The notes beneath the pieces are model-generated. The model saw only the letters and a list, made by a program, of their open reading frames with translations, was not told where the DNA came from and did no database searches. From contig JADFWE010000076.1 of the NCBI GenBank assembly GCA_015222915.1, forward strand, positions 1-7,440: a stretch of DNA of 7,440 nt. The letters run 5' to 3'. Positions 1-6,542 of the stretch are shown piece after piece. Numbering within the stretch: the first letter of the stretch is position 1; each line of letters starts with the position of its first letter. This stretch comes from Pseudomonadota bacterium (GTDB lineage Bacteria > Pseudomonadota > Gammaproteobacteria > SZUA-229). Position numbers and translations under genes: made by a program.

Positions 1-102
1 ATTCGTCGTTCGTTAAAAGCTAAAAACACGAAATAAACCAGTGGCTATGCAGTCCCTGCTGTTTGGTGTTTTTTACGAACGACAAATAACGAAAGACGAA
101 TA
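1..102. repeat. Heptad-built imperfect palindrome (copy 1, truncated by window edge)
   Basis: The right arm (75-102) is four consecutive 7-base units: ACGAACG, ACAAATA, ACGAAAG, ACGAATA. The left arm on the same strand is the complement: CGTTCGT at 7-13 pairs exactly with 75-81, and ATTCGT at 1-6 pairs with 82-87 with one transition mismatch. The rest of the left arm lies outside the window. Inside the arms, AAAAACAC (22-29) can pair with GTGTTTTT (66-73), and a small GCAG/CTGC hairpin (49-59) sits at the tip, so the whole segment can fold into one long rod. It lies about 75 bases past the stop codon of the thioredoxin gene. The heptad form RYGAANR also builds the palindromes at 6402-6514 and 7153-7305, but here the GAA-bearing units form the 3' arm, the opposite polarity. 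No ORF or known mobile-element end is visible. Function unknown. Confidence 0.7.
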
Positions 103-175
103 ACCTCTCCTTTGTGTCAACAACAGTCATTCAGTATCCAGGCCTAACTGGCAGATCATGGTTTAACAAATACCT

Positions 176-1237
176 CTAATCCATCAGGTTAACATCAATA
201 CCCTGCTCACGCAGATGATCTGCACGCTCATCGATATAGCGCTGAAAATTGCTCTGTGCCTTATACGCATCGGACGATACATAATCCATTGCAGACTGTG
301 TATGGAAAGCTTTCAGGTAAGCATCGGTACGAAACACTTCTGCACCCTGCTTATTGAAGAACAGCAGGCTCGGTGCATATTTGATATCGAGCTTATTTGC
401 CCATTCACGTATCTTCTGTTTCTTTCCATCGGGCGTGATGATGGATTCAGTCGACCACATATTTAGCACCACCACATTAAAATGTGACAGCAGCTGTTTG
501 CTCTGTTCACGTTTTAAGATATCCAGATGTAATTCATCACAGGTGTTACATTTAGCCTGTTCGAACATCACCAGCAGCGGTTTACCCGAAGCGGCCAGCC
601 TGGTAACTGAAAGGTCATCTGATGCGATGCTATTGATAGCATCATGCAGGCGGCCACTGGCTGGCTGCGGATCATGTTCTTCCATGTACTGCTGATAGCT
701 TAGTTTCTTCTCCTGCCTGGTACCGATGTAATCCAGCAGTGCGCTGAATTTTTCCGGAGGATAATAACCGTTGGCACGGAAGATGATTTTTTTATCCTCA
801 TCGAAAAACAGCAGGGTCGGTGTGTATTGTACTTTTAATGCTTCGGCAAACTTCTTTTCGGTGTAGACCTTGTCACCTACCGTTACATCCTTGTCACCCC
901 AGAGGTTGATCGCCACCACGTCAAAATACTTCTGCGTTTTTTCAGCGATCTCGCGTTGTGAAAAATTGTCTTCCAGCAGTTTTTTACAATATGGGCAGCC
1001 GTCCTGGTAGTAATAGATCATCAGGCGTTTATTATTATCGGCTGCATCCTCGATGTCTTCGAACAGATCGAGAAAGGAGACCTTGAACCAGCCTGGTTTT
1101 TCTTCGTGGCCGGGGTTGACCATGCCGTCGTCGAGATCGCCTTCGGTTTTAGCCTCAAGCTGCAGCATACCAACGCTGGCGATAATGAAGAGTAAAAGGG
1201 AAAGTAGCGGCGGGTTGTTCGGAGTTGAGTAACGCAT
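176..1237 (-). CDS. Exported tandem thioredoxin-domain protein, SoxW-like
   Basis: Predicted periplasmic thiol-disulfide protein of 353 residues. A hydrophobic segment (about 11-27) ending in LEA gives a plausible signal peptide cleaved near residue 29. Two thioredoxin-like domains follow. Domain 1 has CPYC (C81/C84) and a cis-proline motif YTP (P140); domain 2 has CNTC (C230/C233) and YAP (P289). Both repeat the same plan: CxxC, then N(L/M)W, then (T/S)LLFF and an aromatic-rich helix, so the gene looks like an internal duplication. The CPYC context and the WGDK...TEKKFA...TPTLLFFD pattern resemble SoxW-type thioredoxins of sulfur oxidation; no sox genes are in view, so the pathway is inference. 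A GTG start at 1246 is possible, but ATG at 1237 is preferred: AAGGTGA lies 5 bases upstream, and the GTG would sit inside that site. The 308-base gap from rluB suggests a separate transcript. The natural redox partner is unknown. Confidence 0.85.
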   Translation of the reverse strand: MRYSTPNNPPLLSLLLFIIASVGMLQLEAKTEGDLDDGMVNPGHEEKPGWFKVSFLDLFEDIEDAADNNKRLMIYYYQDGCPYCKKLLEDNFSQREIAEKTQKYFDVVAINLWGDKDVTVGDKVYTEKKFAEALKVQYTPTLLFFDEDKKIIFRANGYYPPEKFSALLDYIGTRQEKKLSYQQYMEEHDPQPASGRLHDAINSIASDDLSVTRLAASGKPLLVMFEQAKCNTCDELHLDILKREQSKQLLSHFNVVVLNMWSTESIITPDGKKQKIREWANKLDIKYAPSLLFFNKQGAEVFRTDAYLKAFHTQSAMDYVSSDAYKAQSNFQRYIDERADHLREQGIDVNLMD

Positions 1238-1242
1238 AATAG

Positions 1243-1249
1243 TCACCTT
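1243..1249 (-). promoter_or_regulatory. Shine-Dalgarno site that decides the thioredoxin gene start
   Basis: The minus strand reads AAGGTGA, then CTATT, then ATG at 1237. The purine-rich match to the 16S rRNA tail with 5-base spacing favours ATG 1237. The in-frame GTG at 1246 is part of the site itself. Confidence 0.7.
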
Positions 1250-1554
1250 GTTTGTCAGCCCCGATCAGACAGGATCAGACCTGAGCTCTGTCAGATTTTT
1301 AATAGTTATCACCATGCCGATCCCGCGATCCAATAACGTCATCTCAACTGAAGCAGAATCGAGAGGCCCTGAAGCCTGCTAGATTCTGCTGAATGCTGTG
1401 CTCAAGATCCTTCGACTTCGCGCTGCTACGTTCAGGATGACAGGATAGGAGCATGGCTGATGCTCATGTCTTGCGAACAGGCAATCACATTGTATCACTG
1501 CGTAAATACGCCTGTCGCCATTCTGAAGATCGTCAACGGGACAGCAGCAGCTTA
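1247..1554. other. Gene-free gap between rluB and the thioredoxin gene
   Basis: No convincing gene is seen on either strand. The part next to the thioredoxin start holds a direct repeat, GATCAGAC at 1263-1270 and 1273-1280, of unknown meaning, and presumably that gene's promoter, though no good -35/-10 pair is visible. A dispersed-type repeat is at 1405-1445. A 6-bp hairpin GAGCAT/ATGCTC with a 5-base loop lies at 1449-1465, but without a following T-run. The plus-strand ORF at 1460-1657 runs into rluB antisense and resembles no family. Confidence 0.6.
1405..1445. repeat. Short intergenic repeat of the CCTTCGAC...TCAGGATGACA type
   Basis: The segment starts with AGATCCTTCGACTTCG and ends with TTCAGGATGACA. 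ATCCT (1407-1411) and AGGAT (1434-1438) can pair around a loop rich in CG. From memory, near-identical short palindrome-like units recur in intergenic regions of many unrelated bacteria, so this is called as a dispersed repeat. Only one copy is in the window, so its repeat nature rests on recall and not on the sequence itself. Confidence 0.45.
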
Positions 1555-2499
1555 CTATTTCTTACGTTTTCGACCACTGCGCGGTGCAGAAGGTTTCGAT
1601 TTTTTCACCTTTGAAGTTTTAGACGATGCTGCCTGTGACCCGCCACCGAACCGCTGATTTTTGATCGACAGGTTTTTTGCTTTTTTGCTTCTCTGCCTTG
1701 CTATCTCGTCGCGTGATTCCGGCCATTCGAGCTTAACAAAATCGAACAGGGCTTTTATCTCGTCCAGCGACAGTTCGACCTTACGCCCCTGTTTCAGATC
1801 ACGCGGCAATACCAGGTTGCCGTAACGTACACGCATCAGGCGGCTGACCCGTACATCCTGCGACTGCCAGAGACGGCGCACCTCACGATTCTTGCCCTCT
1901 TTCAGGATGACGTGATACCAGTGATTAGCGCCCTGCCCGCCACTGTCGATGATCTGATCAAACTTCAGAAATCCATCTTCCAGCTCAACACCTTTCAACA
2001 TGTTTTTTATCTTGTCTTTCGTAACCTCACCCTGCACACGCACCGCATACTCACGCTCGATCTCGCTCGACGGATGCATCAGGTGATTGGCCAGTTCGCC
2101 GTAGTTGGTAAAGATAAGTAAACCGCTGGAATTGATATCGAGACGGCCGACGCTGATCCAGCGGCTGGTCTTTAATTTACTGAGGTGATCAAACACCGTC
2201 GGCCTGCCCTTATCATCTTTACGGGTACAGATCTCGCCTTCGGGTTTGTTATAGAGCAATACGCGGATACGATTGACATCTGCAGTGATGACGGCGCGCT
2301 GAGTACCGACATTGACCTTGTCGCCGGGTACGACGTGGTCACCGAGTTTGGCCGGTTGGCCATTGATGCGAATTTTTCCCTCGTCGATCAGCCGCTCGAT
2401 GCCACGGCGAGAACCGAAGCCCATACGCGCAAGGGCTTTCTGTACACGTTCACCTTCCGTTGCCGGAGCGGATTCTGCAGGGGCGTTTTTGTCAGCCAT
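1555..2499 (-). CDS. rluB: 23S rRNA pseudouridine synthase RluB
   Basis: Member of the RsuA/RluB/RluE/RluF family; E. coli RluB converts U2605 of 23S rRNA to pseudouridine. The protein has 314 residues. An N-terminal S4 RNA-binding domain spans about residues 17-64 (VQKALARMGFGSRR and on). The catalytic domain carries YNKPEGEICTR (83-93), the signature GRLDINSSGLL with catalytic Asp at 121, HPSSEIEREYAVRV, and EGKNREVRRLW. These match RluB closely, including RVRYG. The last 45 residues are a Lys/Arg/Ser-rich low-complexity tail, probably extra rRNA contact. The first 17 residues extend beyond the E. coli start; ATG at 2499 is used because no other start precedes the S4 domain, though no Shine-Dalgarno site is visible. 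It lies 35 bases after scpB on the same strand, so it is likely the last gene of the block. Confidence 0.94.
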   Translation of the reverse strand: MADKNAPAESAPATEGERVQKALARMGFGSRRGIERLIDEGKIRINGQPAKLGDHVVPGDKVNVGTQRAVITADVNRIRVLLYNKPEGEICTRKDDKGRPTVFDHLSKLKTSRWISVGRLDINSSGLLIFTNYGELANHLMHPSSEIEREYAVRVQGEVTKDKIKNMLKGVELEDGFLKFDQIIDSGGQGANHWYHVILKEGKNREVRRLWQSQDVRVSRLMRVRYGNLVLPRDLKQGRKVELSLDEIKALFDFVKLEWPESRDEIARQRSKKAKNLSIKNQRFGGGSQAASSKTSKVKKSKPSAPRSGRKRKK

Positions 2500-2534
2500 A
2501 TGGGGATTTCGGGAAAATAATATGGTGTGTGGTG

Positions 2535-3398
2535 CTACACGTTAAAGGCGGACTTTACATCCTCATCTTCGACCGCTTCTTCAGCGTCCGTATCTTCAGC
2601 ATCAAGGTCTTCGGCTACAGTATCGATTACCGGCGCATCGTTATCTTCAGAGGTTTCCATTACAGCATCATCGCCTTCTGTCTCCGCCACGACCGTATCG
2701 TCACCGGTCTTGTCTGCATCCGGGGTCTCGTCTGCATCCTGCACAGAATCATCATTGGCTGCAGCGATACCGGACTCAGCTGAATCATCAGCCTGATCTT
2801 CAGGCGCTGCCGGATCGGCTTCGCCTTTGACGGCATCATCATCCAGCTCAAGTTCGGGGTGGATGCTGTCCAGATCTTTTATCTCTGCCAGTGTCGGCAG
2901 CTGATCCAGCGATTTGAGGTTGAAGTAATCAAGGAATTCTTTGGTCGAACCATACAGCGTCGGCTTACCCGGCACGTCTTTATGGCCCAGCACTTTGATC
3001 CAGTCGCGCTCCATCAGGGTCTTGATGATATTCGAGCTGACGCTGACACCGCGGACCTCTTCGATTTCACCGCGGGTGATAGGCTGACGGTAGGCGATCA
3101 ATGACATGGTCTCCAGCAGTGCGCGGGTATATTTTGCCGGGCGCTCTTCCCAGAGGCGCCCTACCCAGTGAGCGAACTCCTGCCTTACCTGCAGACGAAA
3201 ACCGCTGGCCACCTGTTTCAGCTCGTAACCGCGGCCCTCATAATCTTCCGCCATCTCGTGCAAGGCCTTGCGGATCTCATCACGGGTCGGGCGTTCTTCA
3301 TCCAGCTCGAACAATGACTCCAGATGTATCACCGTCAATGCCCGGTCAGCGGCCAGCAATACCGCTTCCAGAATATTTTTCAGTTTGTTTATTTCCAT
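2535..3398 (-). CDS. scpB: Segregation and condensation protein ScpB with long acidic tail
   Basis: Kleisin-associated winged-helix subunit of the SMC-ScpA-ScpB condensin, which acts on the nucleoid in chromosome compaction and segregation. Residues 1-80 form the first winged-helix domain (LKNILEAVLLAADRALT, then YELKQVASGFRLQ). Residues 90-168 form the second, with conserved YRQPITRGEIEEVRGV (103-118) and GKPTLYGSTKEFLDYF (144-159). The family core ends there. Residues 185-280 form an extra tail in which 40 of 96 residues are Asp or Glu, with two Lys and no Arg, predicted to be disordered. Total length 287 compares with roughly 180-200 for tail-less ScpB. ATG 3398 is preceded by purine-rich AAGAGAGAAAA, a weak ribosome site. 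It follows scpA by 64 bases, and the usual scpA-scpB pairing supports the call. Confidence 0.94.
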   Translation of the reverse strand: MEINKLKNILEAVLLAADRALTVIHLESLFELDEERPTRDEIRKALHEMAEDYEGRGYELKQVASGFRLQVRQEFAHWVGRLWEERPAKYTRALLETMSLIAYRQPITRGEIEEVRGVSVSSNIIKTLMERDWIKVLGHKDVPGKPTLYGSTKEFLDYFNLKSLDQLPTLAEIKDLDSIHPELELDDDAVKGEADPAAPEDQADDSAESGIAAANDDSVQDADETPDADKTGDDTVVAETEGDDAVMETSEDNDAPVIDTVAEDLDAEDTDAEEAVEDEDVKSAFNV

Positions 3399-3462
3399 GG
3401 TTTTCTCTCTTGGCGATTCGGCTTATGCACCATTTGAACGATGCACCGATCGACTCGGGTAC

Positions 3463-4392
3463 TTAGTTTTCTGTATCGATACCAGCGGCTTCGTTGCTCT
3501 GCGAGCCGGCTACGGTCAGATGGATGGGGGCAAATGCCTCGGCCTGCACCAGGTCAATCAATTGTTCCTTTACCAGTTCCAGGATGGCTAGCAGGGTCAC
3601 CACTACACCACGGCGGCCTTCTTCGATGGTAAACAGGCTGGTGTAGTCAGTAAAACCGTCACTGCTGATCGAACTCAATACCCTGGTCATACGCTCGCGT
3701 ACCGACAGCGCCTCACGCTGGATGTGATGATGGCTATACATCTCGGCACGCGCCATGGCATCTTTGAAAGCGAATAATATATCGCGCAGATCGACCGTCG
3801 GCAGCGGTCTGTCCGTATGCAGTTCCGGCGGCTCGATATCGGTGAGGTAGATCTCACGGCGCACACGCGGCATCTCGTCGATATCCTGTGCAGCGGTCTT
3901 GAAGCGTTCGTATTCCTGCAGGCGACGGATCAGCTCTGCCCGAGGATCATCCTCGTCCTCACTTTCGGCAGGACGCGGCAATAACATGCGTGATTTTATC
4001 TCAGCCAGCATGGCCGCCATCAGCAGATATTCCGAAGCCAGTTCGATCTTCAGGTTCTGCATCAGATCGATATATTTCATGTACTGGCGGGTGGTCTCTT
4101 CCAGCGGAATCTCCAGGATATCGATGTTCTGGCGTTTGATCAGGTAAAGCAGCAGATCCAGCGGACCTTCGAAAGCTTCGAGGATAACCTCCAGCGCATC
4201 GGGCGGGATATACAGGTCCTGCGGCACCACGGTCAGCGGCTCGCCCTGCACCAGCGCGAACGGCATCTCACCCTGAGATGAGTTCTGTGCAGCACTCTTA
4301 TCATCGCCCGCCGCCTGATTTTCGGTATTTTTACTACCGTCTGTCTGCTCTGCCTGGTGCTGCTGAGTTTCCTGTATGTCTGGATTTACCAT
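3463..4392 (-). CDS. scpA: Segregation and condensation protein ScpA (kleisin)
   Basis: Kleisin subunit bridging SMC heads in the SMC-ScpAB condensin. The core begins near residue 62 with PPDALEVILEAFEGPLDLLL (63-82), the hallmark N-terminal helix that binds the SMC neck, and continues with KRQNIDILEIPL (86-97) and SEYLLMAAMLAEIKSRMLLP (120-139). A charged linker (141-150) follows. The C-terminal winged helix that binds the SMC cap lies at about 225-295 (SVRERMTRVL...VVVTLLAILELVKE). Residues 1-42 are a Gln/Asn/Ser-rich, probably disordered extension; Met43 begins the part that looks conserved and is an alternative start, but GGTG lies only 2 bases before it. ATG 4392 also lacks a clear Shine-Dalgarno site, so the start is uncertain. 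The gene follows trpS by 44 bases, with a terminator-like hairpin in the gap. Confidence 0.93.
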   Translation of the reverse strand: MVNPDIQETQQHQAEQTDGSKNTENQAAGDDKSAAQNSSQGEMPFALVQGEPLTVVPQDLYIPPDALEVILEAFEGPLDLLLYLIKRQNIDILEIPLEETTRQYMKYIDLMQNLKIELASEYLLMAAMLAEIKSRMLLPRPAESEDEDDPRAELIRRLQEYERFKTAAQDIDEMPRVRREIYLTDIEPPELHTDRPLPTVDLRDILFAFKDAMARAEMYSHHHIQREALSVRERMTRVLSSISSDGFTDYTSLFTIEEGRRGVVVTLLAILELVKEQLIDLVQAEAFAPIHLTVAGSQSNEAAGIDTEN

Positions 4393-4404
4393 AATAATTT
4401 TTAA

Positions 4405-4437
4405 TATAAAAAGAAGGGCCCTTGATATAAGAAGGGC
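4405..4437 (-). terminator. Terminator-like hairpin between trpS and scpA
   Basis: Read on the minus strand, GCCCTT (4437-4432) pairs with AAGGGC (4423-4418) around an 8-base loop, then CC and TTCTTTTTAT follow. The first stem base is the last base of the trpS TAG stop. The stem is only 6 bp and two C's separate it from the T-run, so it is more likely a leaky attenuator than a full stop. A direct repeat AAGAAGGGC (4411-4419 and 4429-4437 on the plus strand) underlies the structure. Confidence 0.4.
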
Positions 4438-5654
4438 TAGAGATAGGCGATACCCATCGCTTTTCTCACGTCTTCCAGTGTATCACGAGCGACCTCGCGT
4501 GCGGCCTCATTTCCCTCTTCGATAATCGCTTTTACCGTAGAAATATCTTCTTCGTATTCTTTCGCCCTGTCCTGCATCGGTTTCAACTCGGCCAGCACAC
4601 CTTCGATCACCGGCTGTTTACAGTCAACACAGCCTATCGAAGCGCTCTTGCAGCCTTCTTTTACCCACTCACAGGTACTTTCATCGGAATAGACCTTATG
4701 GAACTTCCACACCGGACATTTTGCCGGATCACCCGGATCATTACGGCGTACACGTGCAGGGTCCGTCGGCATGGTGCGGATCTTCTTCACCACGGTATCG
4801 ATATCATCGCGCAGTGCGATGGTATTACCGTAGGACTTGGACATCTTCTGCCCGTCCAGCCCCGGCATCTTCGACGCCGGGGTCAGCAGTGCCTGCGGCT
4901 CGGGCAGGATAATCTTGCCGGAACCTTCGAGGTAACCGAACAGACGCTCTTTATCGCCTATCGAGATATTCTGCTGTGAATCCAGCAATGCTTTGGCCAC
5001 GTTCAGGGATTCGGTATCGCCTTTTTCCTGGTATTCCTTACGGTACTTAAAGAACATGCGGGCATTTTTCTTGCCCATCTTGGCCGCTGCCTGCTCGGCT
5101 TTTTCTTCGAAACCCGGCTCACGGCCATAGAGATGATTAAAACGGCGCGCCACCTCACGGGTCAGCTCTACATGTGCCACCTGGTCTTCCCCGACCGGCA
5201 CCAGACCGGCCTTATAGACCAGGATATCAGCACTCTGCAGCAAGGGGTAACCCAGAAAACCGTAGGTCGCCAGATCTTTTTCCTTGAGTTTTTCCTGCTG
5301 GTCCTTATAGGTCGGCACACGTTCCAGCCAGCCCAGCGGGGTAATCATCGACAATAATGTGTGCAGCTCAGCATGCTCCGGTACTTTCGACTGTATGAAT
5401 AATTTCGCTGAACCCGGGCTGATACCCGCTGCCAGCCAGTCGACCACCATCTCCCAGGTACTCTGCTCGATGATAGAAGGATCTTCATAATGCGTGGTCA
5501 ATGCATGCCAGTCAGCAACAAAGAAGAAACATTCATATTCGTGCTGTAACTGTACCCAGTTCTTCAGCACGCCGTGATAGTGGCCAAGGTGCAGGCGGCC
5601 TGTCGGTCGCATGCCGGATAAAACACGCTGATGTTGTGTTGCTACTATATTCAA
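4437..5654 (-). CDS. trpS: Tryptophanyl-tRNA synthetase, long form with candidate [4Fe-4S] cysteine array
   Basis: Class I aminoacyl-tRNA synthetase charging tRNA-Trp in the cytoplasm. The 405 residues contain the HIGH-type motif HLGH (22-25) after SGMRPTGRL, the tryptophan-pocket region GYPLLQSADILVYKAGLVPVGEDQ (split over 135-158), and KMSKS (270-274). An insertion of roughly 65 residues (about 180-247) before the KMSKS region explains most of the extra length over the ~335-residue E. coli enzyme. Five cysteines lie at 313, 328, 335, 342 and 345; C313-x21-C335-x6-C342-x2-C345 nearly matches the C-x22-C-x6-C-x2-C iron-sulfur site of Thermotoga TrpRS. The start codon is TTG at 5654: the next ATG (Met15) would remove the first beta strand, and an in-frame stop lies 10 codons upstream. 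AGGA sits 7 bases before the TTG. The gene follows the M50 protease by 35 bases. Confidence 0.95.
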   Translation of the reverse strand: MNIVATQHQRVLSGMRPTGRLHLGHYHGVLKNWVQLQHEYECFFFVADWHALTTHYEDPSIIEQSTWEMVVDWLAAGISPGSAKLFIQSKVPEHAELHTLLSMITPLGWLERVPTYKDQQEKLKEKDLATYGFLGYPLLQSADILVYKAGLVPVGEDQVAHVELTREVARRFNHLYGREPGFEEKAEQAAAKMGKKNARMFFKYRKEYQEKGDTESLNVAKALLDSQQNISIGDKERLFGYLEGSGKIILPEPQALLTPASKMPGLDGQKMSKSYGNTIALRDDIDTVVKKIRTMPTDPARVRRNDPGDPAKCPVWKFHKVYSDESTCEWVKEGCKSASIGCVDCKQPVIEGVLAELKPMQDRAKEYEEDISTVKAIIEEGNEAAREVARDTLEDVRKAMGIAYL

Positions 5655-5658
5655 AGTC

Positions 5659-5678
5659 TTTTCCTGAATTTTCCTGAA
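5659..5678 (-). promoter_or_regulatory. Duplicated Shine-Dalgarno site before the TTG start of trpS
   Basis: The 10-mer TTTTCCTGAA occurs twice in exact tandem (5659-5668 and 5669-5678). On the minus strand each copy gives TTCAGGAAAA. The inner AGGA is 7 bases from the TTG start; the outer is 17 bases away, too far for direct use on this start. The good inner site supports TTG as the true start. Confidence 0.6.
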
Positions 5679-5689
5679 ATTTTAAGACG

Positions 5690-6343
5690 CTATAAACCGA
5701 ACATCATACTGATGAGTCTGACGAAATGCTGGACGATCGGCCACATGATTCTACCGAGTATACCGCTGACAAGTAAGAGCAATATGATGACCATGCCATA
5801 TCTTTCCAGCTGCATGAACGGTATCGCCAGCTGCTTAGGTAAAATGCCTGCGAGCACCCTGCCACCATCCAGCGGCGGAATCGGCAACAAGTTCAATACC
5901 ATCAGCACCACGTTGATGATAATGCCTTTGCTGCCCATGTCCAGCAGAAAAGAAAGTACCGTAGAGTGTGACATGGCCGACGACATCATCACCATAAACA
6001 ACGCCCAGAAGCACGCCATGATGAAATTCGACCCCGGACCCGCCACTGCCACCAGCGCCATATCCAGCAAGGGCGATTTAAAATACCGCATTTCAACGGG
6101 CACCGGCTTCGCCCAGCCGATGATAAATGGACTGACCATGGCCAGAAACATCGGTACTATGATGGTTCCCATAGGGTCGATATGACGGATAGGATTAATG
6201 CTGATACGCCCCAACTGCTTGGCAGTCGGGTCGCCCAGCTTATAGGCCACCCAGCCGTGAGCCGCTTCATGCAGGGTGATGGCAAATAAAACAGGAATCG
6301 CCCAGACGGCGATGGTATAGGCAATATCGGGAATTGAAGACAT
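5690..6343 (-). CDS. Site-2 protease family (M50) integral membrane metalloprotease
   Basis: Predicted zinc-dependent intramembrane protease of 217 residues, the short M50 type without a PDZ domain. The catalytic motif HEAAH (25-29) lies in the first membrane segment (about 8-30). The second zinc-ligand motif NLLPIPPLDGGR (151-162) contains Asp159. GRISINPIRHIDPMGT (45-60) and the conserved AGPGSNF (101-107) are typical of this subfamily. Further hydrophobic segments are seen at about 60-76, 95-120, 140-153 and 182-200. The substrate is unknown; other M50 proteins cut anti-sigma factors or signal peptides, but nothing here indicates a target. A location between yciO and trpS is, from memory, recurrent in gammaproteobacteria. 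ATG 6343 has no visible Shine-Dalgarno site. The 184-base gap to yciO holds the second palindrome. Confidence 0.9.
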   Translation of the reverse strand: MSSIPDIAYTIAVWAIPVLFAITLHEAAHGWVAYKLGDPTAKQLGRISINPIRHIDPMGTIIVPMFLAMVSPFIIGWAKPVPVEMRYFKSPLLDMALVAVAGPGSNFIMACFWALFMVMMSSAMSHSTVLSFLLDMGSKGIIINVVLMVLNLLPIPPLDGGRVLAGILPKQLAIPFMQLERYGMVIILLLLVSGILGRIMWPIVQHFVRLISMMFGL

Positions 6344-6401
6344 CGAAGGTACTAGTAGTATTTACTGGTTATTTTGAGGGCGAAGTTTACACCGTAAGGA
6401 C

Positions 6402-6514
6402 AATGAAAAGTGAAAAATGAAAAGTGAAAAATATAAAATCAACTCCTTCCCCGACCCCGGTTATTAAAAAGTTTTTGCTGTTCATTTTTCACTTTTCATT
6501 ATTCATTTTTCATT
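6402..6514. repeat. Heptad-built palindrome (copy 2)
   Basis: The left arm 6402-6432 and right arm 6484-6514 are inverted repeats matching at 29 of 31 bases. The left arm is built of 7-base units ATGAAAA and GTGAAAA in alternation; the right arm reads as ATGAAAA, ATGAATA, ATGAAAA, GTGAAAA on the other strand. The 51-base interior contains a GC-rich patch (6451-6460) followed by the box TATTAAAAAGTTTTT (6462-6476), also found in copy 3. The right arm touches the hairpin at 6515-6542. The element fills most of the gap between yciO and the M50 gene, is A+T-rich and lacks an ORF. Confidence 0.8.
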
Positions 6515-6542
6515 GACCACGGTCTCATCAGAGACCGTGGTC
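6515..6542 (-). terminator. Perfect 12-bp hairpin enclosing the yciO stop codon
   Basis: GACCACGGTCTC (6515-6526) and GAGACCGTGGTC (6531-6542) are exact inverted repeats around a 4-base loop. On the minus strand the 5' arm is the last four yciO codons (Asp-His-Gly-Leu) and the loop holds the TGA stop. The stem is strong, but the sequence after it on the minus strand is AATGAAAAATG, with no T-run, so it is not a canonical intrinsic terminator. It may instead protect the transcript's 3' end or slow polymerase. On the plus strand TTTCCCC follows, also weak. Confidence 0.45.

Noticed and set aside
1449..1465. Hairpin GAGCAT/ATGCTC as the rluB terminator
   Set aside because: The stem is only 6 bp, lies 90 bases past the stop, and no T-run follows on either strand.
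1460..1657. 65-codon plus-strand ORF in the rluB-thioredoxin gap
   Set aside because: Half lies antisense to rluB, it has no Shine-Dalgarno site and no recognisable similarity.
2527..2796. Plus-strand Ser/Ala/Val-rich ORF (and an overlapping one at 2460-2783)
   Set aside because: Its composition is what the complement of the Asp/Glu/Ala-rich ScpB tail produces; no independent motif.
5631..6185. 184-codon plus-strand ORF
   Set aside because: It is antisense to the M50 protease, whose HExxH and NLLPIPPLDGGR motifs are clear. Its Met/Ser/Ile-rich translation resembles no family.
6402..6514. Insertion sequence or REP/RAYT element
   Set aside because: No transposase is present, no reliable target duplication (only a GAC triplet), and the arms are A+T-rich, unlike typical GC-rich REP hairpins.
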